From JBKBII01 sp046299415 (lineage in GTDB: Bacteria > Pseudomonadota > Gammaproteobacteria > Ectothiorhodospirales > Ectothiorhodospiraceae), in contig JBKBII010000001.1 of NCBI GenBank assembly GCA_046299415.1, positions 558,001 to 622,000 on the forward strand: a DNA stretch of 64,000 nt, given 5' to 3'. The notes beneath the pieces were generated by a model. The model was not told the DNA's origin, did no database searches, and saw only the letters and a program-made list of their open reading frames with translations. The position numbers and the translations under genes were made by a program. Shown here in pieces: positions 29,601-38,604 of the stretch (position 1 is the stretch's first letter; every line of letters starts with the position of its first letter).

Positions 29601-30965
29601 TCAACGAAATTCTCGTCGTCTGACGCGACTTGCCGCGTCGATGACGTCGGCAAAACGCCGCGCCTGCATCGCCCAGTCGGCCCGTCGCCCGGACTGCAAT
29701 CGCGCTGCAGCCGCCAGTTCTGCGCAACGCCGAGCATCGCAAGACAGGACCGCTAACGCCGCGCTCAGCGCGTCAACCGCGTCGACCGGCACACGCCACG
29801 CCGCCGCAGCGGTATCAACCAGCGCCCCACCCTCCGTCGTGACAATCGGCAAACCAAAACGCTCCGCTTCAGTAATCACCATGCCGAAGCCCTCAAAGCG
29901 ACTGGCGAGAACAAAACCCTCGGCAGTGGCATAGGCAGCAGCCAACATTTCGTTTGACGCCTGTTTTACAAAGCAGACCCGCCCGGCCAAATCCGCACGT
30001 TGCGCCCGTGCCTCCAGTGTTGCGGCCCAAGCCTCATCACGTGGTTCACCAATGACCATCAAAGCGATGCCAGGCACCCGCCCCACGGCCTCGAGCAACA
30101 CGTCATGCCCCTTCCGCGGAATCAGACTTGCTACGCACAACCAACGTCGCGCTGGCGCCTCACACGCTCGAACACGATCGGCAGATGGATCGAGCGTCGA
30201 GCGATCAGTCGTCTGGCCCGAATCCCAGCTCAGCTGCGCGTCCTGCTCCGATAAACGCGGCGACGATTGCGCGCTCGCTGCGTCACGAATCGCGCTCGTA
30301 AGTCGTGAGCCATCTCGATCCGGCACGATCGTCTGCCATCGCATCTCCATCGCGGCTAAAGCATCAGCGCCCGCTGGCGCAAAGACCTCGACGCCGGGCT
30401 CGATCACAGACATCGACTGCGAAACAGCCTCACTCGAGCGCCCGGCAGTTGCTGTCAAGCCATCACCCACTTCACCCCGTGCACCACAGACCCGAGCGAT
30501 TCGACGCGCCGTCCAGGCACTACTGACGACAAGCGCCGATGCGGACGCCAGCACGCGGCACTCCTCGTCGATATGCGTCAGATCCCCCGCTTCGTCGCCC
30601 AACAAATGGTGAATCATCGCCACCATCGGTCGACGAGCAGCCGTACTGATGACCGCATCGGGCGCAATCGCGTTCGCCAGTCCATCGATCACGAATGGCC
30701 GCTGGGCCGAAGGTGAATGGCCCCGAGGATCGGACGACGTCAAAGAGGCGAGCAGAGATTCAAGTGCCGCTCGCGAAACGGCATCAGGCTCCGGATACGC
30801 ACCGGGTAATTCGTGCACTCGAAGCTCGAAACCACAGGCACGCAGACCCGCGATGATGTGACGATCGTAGGCATAGCCGCCGGTCGCCTGCTCGAGCGAA
30901 CCCGGCACAATCCAATCGATCACTGACCGACCGTTCGGTAAACGGGACCTGTACTCCGCCCCCAC
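29601..30965 (-). CDS. GT4 family glycosyltransferase
   Basis: 454 aa from GTG 30965, placed just after GGAGGG; a TTG at 31022 has no such site. A GT-B fold: N-terminal WIVPGSLEQATGGYAYDRHIIAGLR (glycine-rich acceptor side), VVSSAWTARRIARVCG, then a C-terminal nucleotide-sugar domain with LCVASLIPRKGHDVLLEA. The EX7E motif EGFGMVITE is followed by GGALVDT. A roughly 85-residue Ser/Asp-rich insert separates the two domains (about 215-300). GT4 enzymes transfer sugars from NDP-sugars with retention. Downstream of a PTPS-like gene, it may glycosylate a pterin-like compound, as known pterin glycosyltransferases do in cyanobacteria. Confidence 0.88.
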   Translation of the reverse strand: MGAEYRSRLPNGRSVIDWIVPGSLEQATGGYAYDRHIIAGLRACGFELRVHELPGAYPEPDAVSRAALESLLASLTSSDPRGHSPSAQRPFVIDGLANAIAPDAVISTAARRPMVAMIHHLLGDEAGDLTHIDEECRVLASASALVVSSAWTARRIARVCGARGEVGDGLTATAGRSSEAVSQSMSVIEPGVEVFAPAGADALAAMEMRWQTIVPDRDGSRLTSAIRDAASAQSSPRLSEQDAQLSWDSGQTTDRSTLDPSADRVRACEAPARRWLCVASLIPRKGHDVLLEAVGRVPGIALMVIGEPRDEAWAATLEARAQRADLAGRVCFVKQASNEMLAAAYATAEGFVLASRFEGFGMVITEAERFGLPIVTTEGGALVDTAAAAWRVPVDAVDALSAALAVLSCDARRCAELAAAARLQSGRRADWAMQARRFADVIDAASRVRRREFR

Positions 30966-31067
30966 GATCCCTCCCGCACGCACCACGAGACGCGCTCCGA
31001 CACCGCCACTCGCACTGACCAACGGGCTCGACTCTCACACCAACCGTGCGAAACGATCACGCCGTGG

Positions 31068-31481
31068 TTACTGCGCACCTGACTTCACTGCCGCTCGATA
31101 GGCGGCCCACGCGACATGTGACTCGTGCAACGTTATTTCTAGCGCCGCCAGCTTTCGCGCCGACTCACCGAGCGCCCCGGCGTCGATCTCGGCAACCAGC
31201 CGACGATGTATCACCTGAGCTAAAAATTCTGTCGTCGTGTTGAGACCCTCAAAGTCGTCGACCTCGTCGAGGTTGCGGTAGTTCAACGGCGCCAAAACCC
31301 GCTTGAGCGCATCGCTTGCCAAACCGATATCGACCACCAAGCCGTCATCATCCAGTTGCTCACGCTCAAACGTCGCATCGATCACATAGGTCGCGCCATG
31401 CAAACGCTGAGCCGGACCAAACACCTCTCCGCGAAAGCTGTGCGCAATCATCAGGTGCTCGCGAACATTCAATCGAAACAT
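31068..31481 (-). CDS. PTPS/QueD-like protein with replaced catalytic residues
   Basis: 137 aa from ATG 31481 (GGAGG upstream). The 6-pyruvoyl-tetrahydropterin synthase fold is recognisable: IAHSF, AQRLHGATY, VVDIG.ASDALK, LHESHVAW. Compared with E. coli QueD, the first and second zinc histidines are kept (H14, H28) but the third is A30. The catalytic cysteine position is A24, and the Asp-His dyad is N67-Y68; only the glutamate (E120) remains. It is therefore not expected to act as a normal PTPS or 6-carboxytetrahydropterin synthase. It may bind a pterin-like ligand, or catalyse another step with neighbouring genes. No frameshift or decay is seen, so the changes look selected. Confidence 0.85.
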   Translation of the reverse strand: MFRLNVREHLMIAHSFRGEVFGPAQRLHGATYVIDATFEREQLDDDGLVVDIGLASDALKRVLAPLNYRNLDEVDDFEGLNTTTEFLAQVIHRRLVAEIDAGALGESARKLAALEITLHESHVAWAAYRAAVKSGAQ

Positions 31482-31661
31482 GGGGCCTCCATCGCTGCCA
31501 AAGTCGGTCGCCCGGGGTCGTATTTCCGGGGTCGCACTCAAAATCTCGCGCTCAGGGTCCTACTCGGGGTTGCCGAGAGTTGACGTTCAACGCCGCCGAC
31601 AAAACACACGCCCTCAACGCCGCGAGTGTCGCCGCCAATGGCACCAGTCGGCGCCGATCGT

Positions 31662-32843
31662 CTAGGCGCTCCGGTCAGCCGCGCCGAGATTTCGCCAATC
31701 GATCGGTACGCACAAGCCCGGCTCCATTAATCGACGCACCATCTGAGATTCCGCGTCCTCAGCCGCGAGCGCCGGCTCCAGCAATGCGTCGAGCGCTGCC
31801 GACTGAAGCAGCCGCGTAACCACGTCAAAGCGGCGGGTGTAGTCCCAGCGTGGTCGCATCGAAGGTGGCAGCTGACCCACTTGCGACGATCGAAGCGTCA
31901 ATCGCCGCGAGTGGAACGCGCCACCCAGCGGAAGTTCAATCGACTTGTTCCCGAACCACGACAACTCAACGACGCGACCCTCGTCCGCAAGCTGCTCGAG
32001 CGCGGCCGCCAACCCGGCGCCATGACCACTGGCGTGCACGCAGGCATCCTGTAGCGGCGCACCTTCGAGCGATGCCACCCAACGCGTCAGACCCAATCGC
32101 TGCGCGACCTCGACGCGTCGATCACGAACGCGTGCGACGTCGCCCGCCCGCTCCTGATCGACAGCGAACACCGGATCGACGACCGTCACTTCAAGCGCGG
32201 GAATCTGCGCCAGCAGCCACGCCGTCAATAACCCGACGACGCCCGCCCCCAACACTGCGACGCGCTCCCCGGGCTGTGCCGCCAGATCCCACACGCCGTT
32301 CAACGCCGTTTCCAGATTGGCTGCCAGCACTGCGCGCATCGGCGATACGGCCTGTGGCAGGCGCCGCACGGCTGAGACGGGCACATCGAAACGACTCACG
32401 TGCGGATACAAGACGAAAACCCTGTCACCCACGGCCAAAGACTGTTCGGCGTTCACAGCTGTCGCACCTGCGCCCGATTCATGCTCCGCGTGAGCAGCAA
32501 CAGGCTCGATCTCGGCAACAGCCACTTCGCCAGGGTTCTGCGATCCCACGCCCAACGAATCACCCAACGACTCGACAACGCCAACCATGCAGTAGCCGTA
32601 ACACACAGGGAAAGGGAAATCGCCGCGCTGGTGCGGTGCCCGCATGCGTCGATATTCACCGATCGGGACGTCGCCCCTTGCGATTAGCGTTTCCGTGCCA
32701 CGGCTGATACCCGACCACAACGCCCGTACTCGAACCTCGCCCATCGCCGGGAAGGGTGCCAAGAACTCTTCGCGCATTTCGATCTTTTCCGGGGCCATCC
32801 ACCACAGGGACGTCGACACATCCAGATTCACGCTCAAGGTCAT
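31662..32843 (-). CDS. MDR-superfamily alcohol dehydrogenase-like oxidoreductase
   Basis: About 393 aa if started at ATG 32843, where the family N-terminus begins (SLWWMAPEKIEMREE). In-frame starts at 32894 and 32915 would add up to 24 residues, and no start has a clean ribosome binding site. Recognisable: RALWSGISRGTETLI, FPVCYGYCMVGVVE, VGDRVFVLYPHVS, and the Rossmann loop VAVLGAGVVGLLTAWLLA. The pattern is that of NAD(P)-dependent zinc-type dehydrogenases, but the usual catalytic Cys-His zinc ligands are not evident. It is the first gene of the minus-strand run (MDR, PTPS-like, GT4, methyltransferase), so it probably reduces or oxidises a pathway intermediate. Confidence 0.82.
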   Translation of the reverse strand: MTLSVNLDVSTSLWWMAPEKIEMREEFLAPFPAMGEVRVRALWSGISRGTETLIARGDVPIGEYRRMRAPHQRGDFPFPVCYGYCMVGVVESLGDSLGVGSQNPGEVAVAEIEPVAAHAEHESGAGATAVNAEQSLAVGDRVFVLYPHVSRFDVPVSAVRRLPQAVSPMRAVLAANLETALNGVWDLAAQPGERVAVLGAGVVGLLTAWLLAQIPALEVTVVDPVFAVDQERAGDVARVRDRRVEVAQRLGLTRWVASLEGAPLQDACVHASGHGAGLAAALEQLADEGRVVELSWFGNKSIELPLGGAFHSRRLTLRSSQVGQLPPSMRPRWDYTRRFDVVTRLLQSAALDALLEPALAAEDAESQMVRRLMEPGLCVPIDWRNLGAADRSA

Positions 32844-33757
32844 GCTCCCGATTGATCCACGGCTTTGGAAAAACGCCCGAACGCACGGCAACATCAGCGA
32901 ATCGCCGCGACGCATGCTTTTCACGCCCCTTGTCGCATGGCTGGTGCGTCTCGGTCACTGCACCCCGAGTTTGAAGTTCGCGACTCACGTGCCAAAACCC
33001 GGTGCTGCATCCCATCCGCGCACTCGATAGCGTCTTCGATGCCGAAGACAGGCATCGCTCAGTCGAGTTTTTTTCGAGTTGCTCAGACAATGACGTGCTT
33101 AAAGTGGCGACAGCGACGTAGTTCGGCATCTCGCCGCCAACGACAGAAACGCGCCGCACCCGCGCTTTGTCGGATCGAAGCATCAACATTCAACACGTCG
33201 CGACAGACCTGATCGCGCACTCACAGTTCGACTCGTTCTCACCCTCGCAACGATCCAGGCCACGCAAAGCCAGGCTGAGCCAAACCAAGCCAAGCTCGAC
33301 CAAGCCAACTTCAACCAGGCAAAACAAACGCACAGCCCCATCACGGCTCCGCACAGTGCACAACGGCTCCGCACAGTGCACAAATTGAGGAAACGCGCTC
33401 CCTCAAGTGCAACCAACGACGCTCAAAACAGTCTTCAGGTTCGTATTACCGCCGCAACCACCACGCTCGCGGGCAATTCTGCCGCTTGAAAAACTCTCGC
33501 CGGTTTCGCCTCGAAGCCCGTCTTGCGCCGCTTGTTCGCGGACTGCGGTCGCAGTGCCGAAGTTCATAATCGCGACCCACGCCGGTGACCCCTCTGCGTA
33601 CGACGTGCGCACGACAACTGCGTTGCGCGAGCGACGGCATCATTCACCGCAACACCGTCAGCCGCTGCCCTCACTGCGACCTTGGGCCAAGTGCAAGGCG
33701 TTACACCCGTCACCTCGAACGACCCGAACGACACCAAAGATCTCGCTCAACGCGTCG
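32844..33757. other. Divergent intergenic region, MDR gene / CDP-alcohol transferase gene
   Basis: Up to 900 bases between divergent genes. It contains the 20-base tandem duplication listed separately and, before it (about 33255-33330), a run of degenerate AAGCCA-type repeats in low-GC context. Frames entering from the right are an extension of the downstream gene with no ribosome binding site. Promoters for both directions should be here. Confidence 0.45.
33343..33382 (+). repeat. Exact 20-bp tandem duplication
   Basis: Two head-to-tail identical 20-mers (ACGGCTCCGCACAGTGCACA), 33343-33362 and 33363-33382, between divergent genes. Each contains the palindrome GTGCAC. Two operator sites spaced by two helical turns, or a replication-slippage product, would both look like this. 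Confidence 0.9.
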
Positions 33758-35140
33758 ATGGATTCTCCCGGATACGAAATGGCCACACCGCGCAAGCCCA
33801 AGCCCACTGTCGACGCGCAGCCCGTCGAATCACGACTCGGCGCGGCGGTCGCGATGGGTCATAACACAGCGACTGCGGATTCAATCGAGCCTTGCGCATC
33901 GATGGCCCCCGGCCCTTCGTCGAGCTCGACCGACCGCAACTTCGAAAGCCGCTGCGCGTCCGCCGCGACCGCATCAATCAACGACGGTCATCCCCTGCCG
34001 CTGACGGATCGCTCGGGCGGGCCACCACCGACGCTCGCATCGACATTGGAGTCCACAGCCCACGCAAGCCGGCCCACCGACGGGTTTGTTGGCCGCCCAT
34101 TCAGCCGTGGTCTCACCACGTGGTGGCGCGACTTCCTTTTCGCCACCGGATCGTTGCTCGTGATTCTGGCGGTCGGAGCCGCGTTGGTCGGTGCCAATGT
34201 TCTCGGTACTGCGTTGTTGATGTTAGTCGGGCTCGCGGTTTGGCTACCGATCGCCGGCCTGCTCGCGGCACGACACGCAACGTCATTCAATGTCTGCGCA
34301 GAAACCGCCTGTGAGCGCGAACACGCCGACACGCCGGGCGCCGCCAACCGCGTCACCTTGACACGATTGATCATGGGACTCGCCTTTGCCGCGCTGACAC
34401 TCGGCACTGGTGCCCTGCTCTGGCTCCAATATGGTCTGACGACACCCATCGCGGATTTCTTTTCTCCTCCATCGTCGACTTCCACGTTTGTAGCCAATAC
34501 GGCCATCGTCGGGGTGATCGCCCCCCTCGATCAGACTCACTCGTCGTCGCTCATGCATCACCACCTCGGTCATGCGGCATCGCCATGGGCGTGGACCCTG
34601 CTATGGACACTCGCTGCGTTGGCATTGTTACTCGATGCTGTCGATGGCGCCATCGCTCGAGCGACCAACTCCGCGAGCGCCTTCGGCGCGCGTTTCGACA
34701 TGGAAGTCGACGCCGCCTTCCTGCTGGTTCTGAGTCTCGTCGCTTGGTGGCACGCCGGCATTGGCGTGTGGGTTTTACTGATTGGCGCAGCACGGTACGT
34801 GTTCGTCGCCGCCAGTTGGCGTTGGCGCTGGCTCTCGGCTCCGCTCCCGTTTTCGCAACGGCGTCGCATCATTGCCGCGCTTCAAGGCCTGGCGCTGGTG
34901 ATTGCGATCACACCGTTGTCAGCGCAGTACTGGAACCAGACTCTGGTCGCAGTAGCGCTCGCTGCATTGATTCTGTCATTCGCCATTGATGCCGTCGCTC
35001 AGTTTCGCCGCGCGACCTCTGCGACGAATCGGCCAGAAACACCGCCAGCCGAATCGACGTTGGCAAAAATGGCACCGACAGAAACAGAAGACAAAACAAC
35101 GCCACCTGACGCGACCTCTTCCCAAAACCCGGTTATTTAG
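33758..35140 (+). CDS. CDP-alcohol phosphatidyltransferase family membrane protein
   Basis: 460 aa if started at ATG 33758; ATG 33779 is equally possible and neither has a strong ribosome binding site. The first 115 residues are low-complexity. The membrane domain carries a perfect CDP-alcohol phosphotransferase motif, DG-AI-AR-x8-G-x3-D-x3-D (at about 34636-34710), and at least six hydrophobic segments. Such enzymes join a CDP-activated lipid or polyol to an alcohol. A roughly 40-residue Ser/His-rich loop precedes the motif, and the C-terminal 45 residues are Thr/Pro/Glu-rich. It is divergent from the MDR gene and could attach the pathway's product to a lipid, which is speculative. Confidence 0.88.
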   Translation: MDSPGYEMATPRKPKPTVDAQPVESRLGAAVAMGHNTATADSIEPCASMAPGPSSSSTDRNFESRCASAATASINDGHPLPLTDRSGGPPPTLASTLESTAHASRPTDGFVGRPFSRGLTTWWRDFLFATGSLLVILAVGAALVGANVLGTALLMLVGLAVWLPIAGLLAARHATSFNVCAETACEREHADTPGAANRVTLTRLIMGLAFAALTLGTGALLWLQYGLTTPIADFFSPPSSTSTFVANTAIVGVIAPLDQTHSSSLMHHHLGHAASPWAWTLLWTLAALALLLDAVDGAIARATNSASAFGARFDMEVDAAFLLVLSLVAWWHAGIGVWVLLIGAARYVFVAASWRWRWLSAPLPFSQRRRIIAALQGLALVIAITPLSAQYWNQTLVAVALAALILSFAIDAVAQFRRATSATNRPETPPAESTLAKMAPTETEDKTTPPDATSSQNPVI

Positions 35141-35663
35141 CTCCGTTCATCGCCATCAAAACTCGTCAAGTCTGATGACCCCGAATCTGACGTCCCGTCG
35201 ACACCCTCCTGCACGCCGCGTCAAACCTTGGAACGCCCCGGCCCCACAAACCCACCCGATCCAGCTCGTCAACCGGCCATCACGAGCCGCGAGGCCCGCG
35301 GTTCTCGATTGCCGAACCCCGCCCTTGGCACGGCCCGCGGAGTCAACCTGATTCCCGGCGTCCCCATCGGTAACGAACTGAATCCCGACGGTCCGAAGCC
35401 ATCCCGGCAGACAAGTCCAGATCAACCCAGCACTTTGTGGAACATCGCCGCTCTTGACGACTCACAACACCGTGATTGGCCGCACGAGACGCCTGACGTC
35501 GAACGACTCACGCGGACTGTATCTCATCACGAAAAGGGCCTTATGCCGCGTCGATGTAACAACCGAATGCAACGCCTCCACGACGCGACTCTGCCCGACC
35601 GTAGCGACGGTCGACTGAAATTTCACCCGCTTCGCTTCACCAAAGCCCCCACTGGAGACCGCC
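35141..35663. other. Intergenic region before yceI-like gene
   Basis: No convincing gene in 523 bases. A hairpin, CGACCGT (35596-35602) with ACGGTCG (35607-35613), lies about 50 bases before the next start codon. Confidence 0.4.
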
Positions 35664-36350
35664 ATGACGCACCCCGCCACAACGATCACCGGCACACCCT
35701 CGAACCGTGCAACCCGACAACTCGCTCAACGCGGCGAACTGTTTGCGACGCACTGGGCGTTAGGTTTCGTAATTCTGTTGTTGCTCGCCGCAACCGGCAC
35801 CGCAAAGGCCGAGATGGAGCGCTGGACGCTCGACCCCGAACACACCTCGATCGGCTTCCTCGTCGATCACGCTGGATACGCCAAAACCCTCGGCATGTTT
35901 CGCGAAATGTCGGGCCATTTCGATTTCGACCGCGACTCGCGAACGCTCGGCACCGGTGTAATTGAAATTGAGACAGCGAGCGTCTTCACCAACCACGACG
36001 GTCGCGACAACCACCTGCGTAATCGCGACTTTCTCAGCGTTGAACGCCACCCGAAAATGATCTTCCGCGCCGAGCGCTGGGAATCGACCGGCGAAGACGA
36101 AGGGCTTCTTCATGGAACGCTCGAGCTGCTGGGCGAGACCCGCCCGCTTGTCCTCGGAGGACGCATCAATCGCGTCGCTCGCTATCCATTTCCGATCGGC
36201 GGAATCATCAACCGTCCGTTGGTCCTCGGCGCCTCACTGCGCGGCAGTTTCAATCGGGGCGATTTCGGCATGACCTACGGCCTGCGTCCGATGGAACTCG
36301 TCGGTAACACAGTCGAATTGATCATCGAATTCGAAGCCCGGCGCGACTGA
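35664..36350 (+). CDS. YceI family periplasmic protein
   Basis: 228 aa; ATG 35664 follows GGAGA. A signal sequence (hydrophobic about 30-48, ending in AKA-E) leads to the lipocalin-like YceI domain: WTLDPEHTSIGFLVDHAGYAKTLGMF, GHFDFD, HLRNRDFLSVERHPKMIF, GTLELLGETRPLVL and DFGMTYGL. YceI-fold proteins bind polyisoprenoids or similar long-chain lipids and are often stress-induced. Its place after a CDP-alcohol transferase gene suggests a lipid-related partner, though co-transcription across 523 bases is uncertain. Confidence 0.92.
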   Translation: MTHPATTITGTPSNRATRQLAQRGELFATHWALGFVILLLLAATGTAKAEMERWTLDPEHTSIGFLVDHAGYAKTLGMFREMSGHFDFDRDSRTLGTGVIEIETASVFTNHDGRDNHLRNRDFLSVERHPKMIFRAERWESTGEDEGLLHGTLELLGETRPLVLGGRINRVARYPFPIGGIINRPLVLGASLRGSFNRGDFGMTYGLRPMELVGNTVELIIEFEARRD

Positions 36351-36624
36351 GTTTCGCGCAACACACGGTTCAGCCAGCCCGTCGGTCGAGGGTCACCATG
36401 AGGTGGTACCGGAGGTCGCGGGCCTCGGCGTGGGCACAATCCAAGCCATATTGGGGCCGGAGCATTGAACAGGCCGCCAAGGCGCGCCGGTAAAGCGTCT
36501 GCCGACAACGCACCACAAACCTGTCTCAGCCACGCGATTCGGATAGCCGACCCTATCGAGCCCACCGAAAAATCTTCATCCGCGCATCCGCCGATCACCT
36601 TCAACGCTCGCCATAGTCCCGGTT

Positions 36625-38604
36625 CTAGCTGATGAACTGAAGCCTCGCCAGCCGGGCATACAGCGGCGATGCTTCCATCAGTTCATCATGCGTACCGATC
36701 GCCGTCACGCGTCCCTGATCAAGGACGACGATGCGATCAGCACTACGCACCGTGGCCAAACGATGCGCGACCACCAGCGTCGTGCGCCCGTTGGCCAACC
36801 GCTCGATCGCCTGTTGCACCGCATGCTCGCTTTCAGCGTCGAGGGCAGCGGTCGCCTCATCGAGCAACAACAACTCTGGATCGCGTAAAAACGCCCTTGC
36901 CAGCGCCAAGCGCGCCGCCTGACCGCCGGACAGCCCTCGCCCGTCCTCACCGAGCGTCGCGTGCAACGCGCCCGGCAATTCGCGCACGAAAGACTCAGCT
37001 TGCGCGGCCGCCAATGCGGCCCACAGCGCTCGCTCATCATCGTCGCCTTCGCGCACAAACTCTGACGGCCAATCCGCCAGCTTTGCCCGCACCGACGCCC
37101 CTTCGCTCTCACCATCCGCGCTACGCCCATCGATCGGTTCATCCAGAGAAGCGGGCGGTGTCAGCGGTGTCCGCAATCCGAGGCGCAGATTGTCGGCGAC
37201 GCTACCGGCAAACAGCCGCGGCGACTGAGCCACCCAAGCCGTTCGCTCACGAATCCAACGCGCATCGACGGTGCGCAAATCGACGCCCTGCCAGCGCAGA
37301 GTTCCTACCGCGGGCACCCACAACCCCAAGATCAAACGAAACAGCGTCGACTTCCCGGCGCCTGAGGGTCCGACGATCGCCACGCGCTCTCCCGGCTCGA
37401 CCACCAGCTCATCGATAGCCAAAGCTTCATGATCACGATCGGGATACTGGAAACGCAGACCACGAATCTCGAGCCCGCGCGTCGTGTCGGCCACGACTCG
37501 ATCGATCGCAACCGCCCAACTCGCCGCAACGCCCGGCGCGCCCGCTGTCTCTCTCGAACACACCTCGAGCCCCCGATCCGATTCGGCCTCAACGTCAGTC
37601 GGTGCCTGTACATCGTCAGCCAGTTCGAGCAAACGCTCTGCAGCGCCCGCTGCACGCGCCAACTCTGACCACTGCTCCCCGAGCGTTGCGGCGGCCCCAG
37701 CAACCAGAACAGCAAAAAACAAAAAAGCCGCCAAATCGCCGGCGCTGATCGCATCCGCCTGCAACGCCCGTCCACCCAAGGCCAAAAGCACGAGCACCAA
37801 GGCGAACATCCAGAACATCGCACCGCCCGCCAACGCAGCGCCCCAGGAATTGCGTCGCACGGCAGCACGTCGCGCCGCCTCAACCAGTCGCCGATGCTCC
37901 TGATCCCGTGACGACTCGCGATTGAAAGCCAGCAAGGTCTCCAACCCATGCACACTTTCATCGACAAAACTCGACAACGACGCCACCGCATCCTGGGCCG
38001 TGCGCGAATATCGGCGTACGCGCCGCGCCGCCCAAATGATCGGAGCCGCCATGACGGGCAAACCCAATAACAACACTGCGGTCAACGTCGGCGCGGTCCA
38101 CAGCATCAAAGCCAAGCCGCCGATCATGATCAAGAGATTCCGCAGCGCCGTCGTCAACGCCGTCGGAATCACCGTCTGTAACACCGCCGCATCCGCCGTC
38201 AATCGCGCGATCAGCTCCCCGGCACGCTGCACTTCGCGGCGCTCAGGACTCAGGTGAAACGCAGCGCGAAAAACCTCGATTCTCAGATCGGCCACCAGCC
38301 GCTCGCCCAGCCAAGCCACCAAATGGATGCGAAGCGCCACCGCAACGGCCATCATCAGCACCAGCGCGCCCATGCCGCCCAGCACTCGATCCAACGCAGC
38401 CGCGTCGTTGGCCAATCCCGAATCGATCAACACCCGCAAAGCAATACCAAAGCCAAGAACCGCACCAGCGGCAGACAACAGCGCCAAAGCCGCACCGGCG
38501 ACCGCCCAGCGATGCCGGATGACCCGCATCAGCAAGCGTTGCAACACGCGCAACAAAAGATCGCGACCAACAGGCCTGCCGTCAGACCCCTCGAATGGAT
38601 TCAC
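36625..38604 (-). CDS. ABC exporter, fused permease-ATPase (ABCB/MsbA-like)
   Basis: 659 aa from GTG 38604, which overlaps the stop of the phosphohexomutase gene (GTGA). Six membrane helices lie in residues 25-310 (with SPERREVQRAGELIARLTADAAVLQ, a typical coupling region). The ATPase has Walker A GPSGAGKST, the signature LSGGQAARLALARA, Walker B LLLLDEATAALD and the switch histidine AHRLATV. A roughly 40-residue acidic linker sits before the ATPase, and a Ser/Asp/Glu-rich insert of about 45 residues follows the Q-loop region. The substrate is unknown; lipid or lipid-linked compounds are usual for this group. Confidence 0.88.
   Translation of the reverse strand: MNPFEGSDGRPVGRDLLLRVLQRLLMRVIRHRWAVAGAALALLSAAGAVLGFGIALRVLIDSGLANDAAALDRVLGGMGALVLMMAVAVALRIHLVAWLGERLVADLRIEVFRAAFHLSPERREVQRAGELIARLTADAAVLQTVIPTALTTALRNLLIMIGGLALMLWTAPTLTAVLLLGLPVMAAPIIWAARRVRRYSRTAQDAVASLSSFVDESVHGLETLLAFNRESSRDQEHRRLVEAARRAAVRRNSWGAALAGGAMFWMFALVLVLLALGGRALQADAISAGDLAAFLFFAVLVAGAAATLGEQWSELARAAGAAERLLELADDVQAPTDVEAESDRGLEVCSRETAGAPGVAASWAVAIDRVVADTTRGLEIRGLRFQYPDRDHEALAIDELVVEPGERVAIVGPSGAGKSTLFRLILGLWVPAVGTLRWQGVDLRTVDARWIRERTAWVAQSPRLFAGSVADNLRLGLRTPLTPPASLDEPIDGRSADGESEGASVRAKLADWPSEFVREGDDDERALWAALAAAQAESFVRELPGALHATLGEDGRGLSGGQAARLALARAFLRDPELLLLDEATAALDAESEHAVQQAIERLANGRTTLVVAHRLATVRSADRIVVLDQGRVTAIGTHDELMEASPLYARLARLQFIS

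Noticed and set aside
33343..33382. CRISPR array from the 20-bp direct repeat
   Set aside because: Only two copies, directly adjacent with no spacers, and no cas genes.
35228..35965. Plus-strand frame of 245 codons across the YceI upstream region
   Set aside because: It overlaps the well-supported YceI gene in another frame, is Pro/Arg/His-rich, and has no ribosome binding site or family resemblance.
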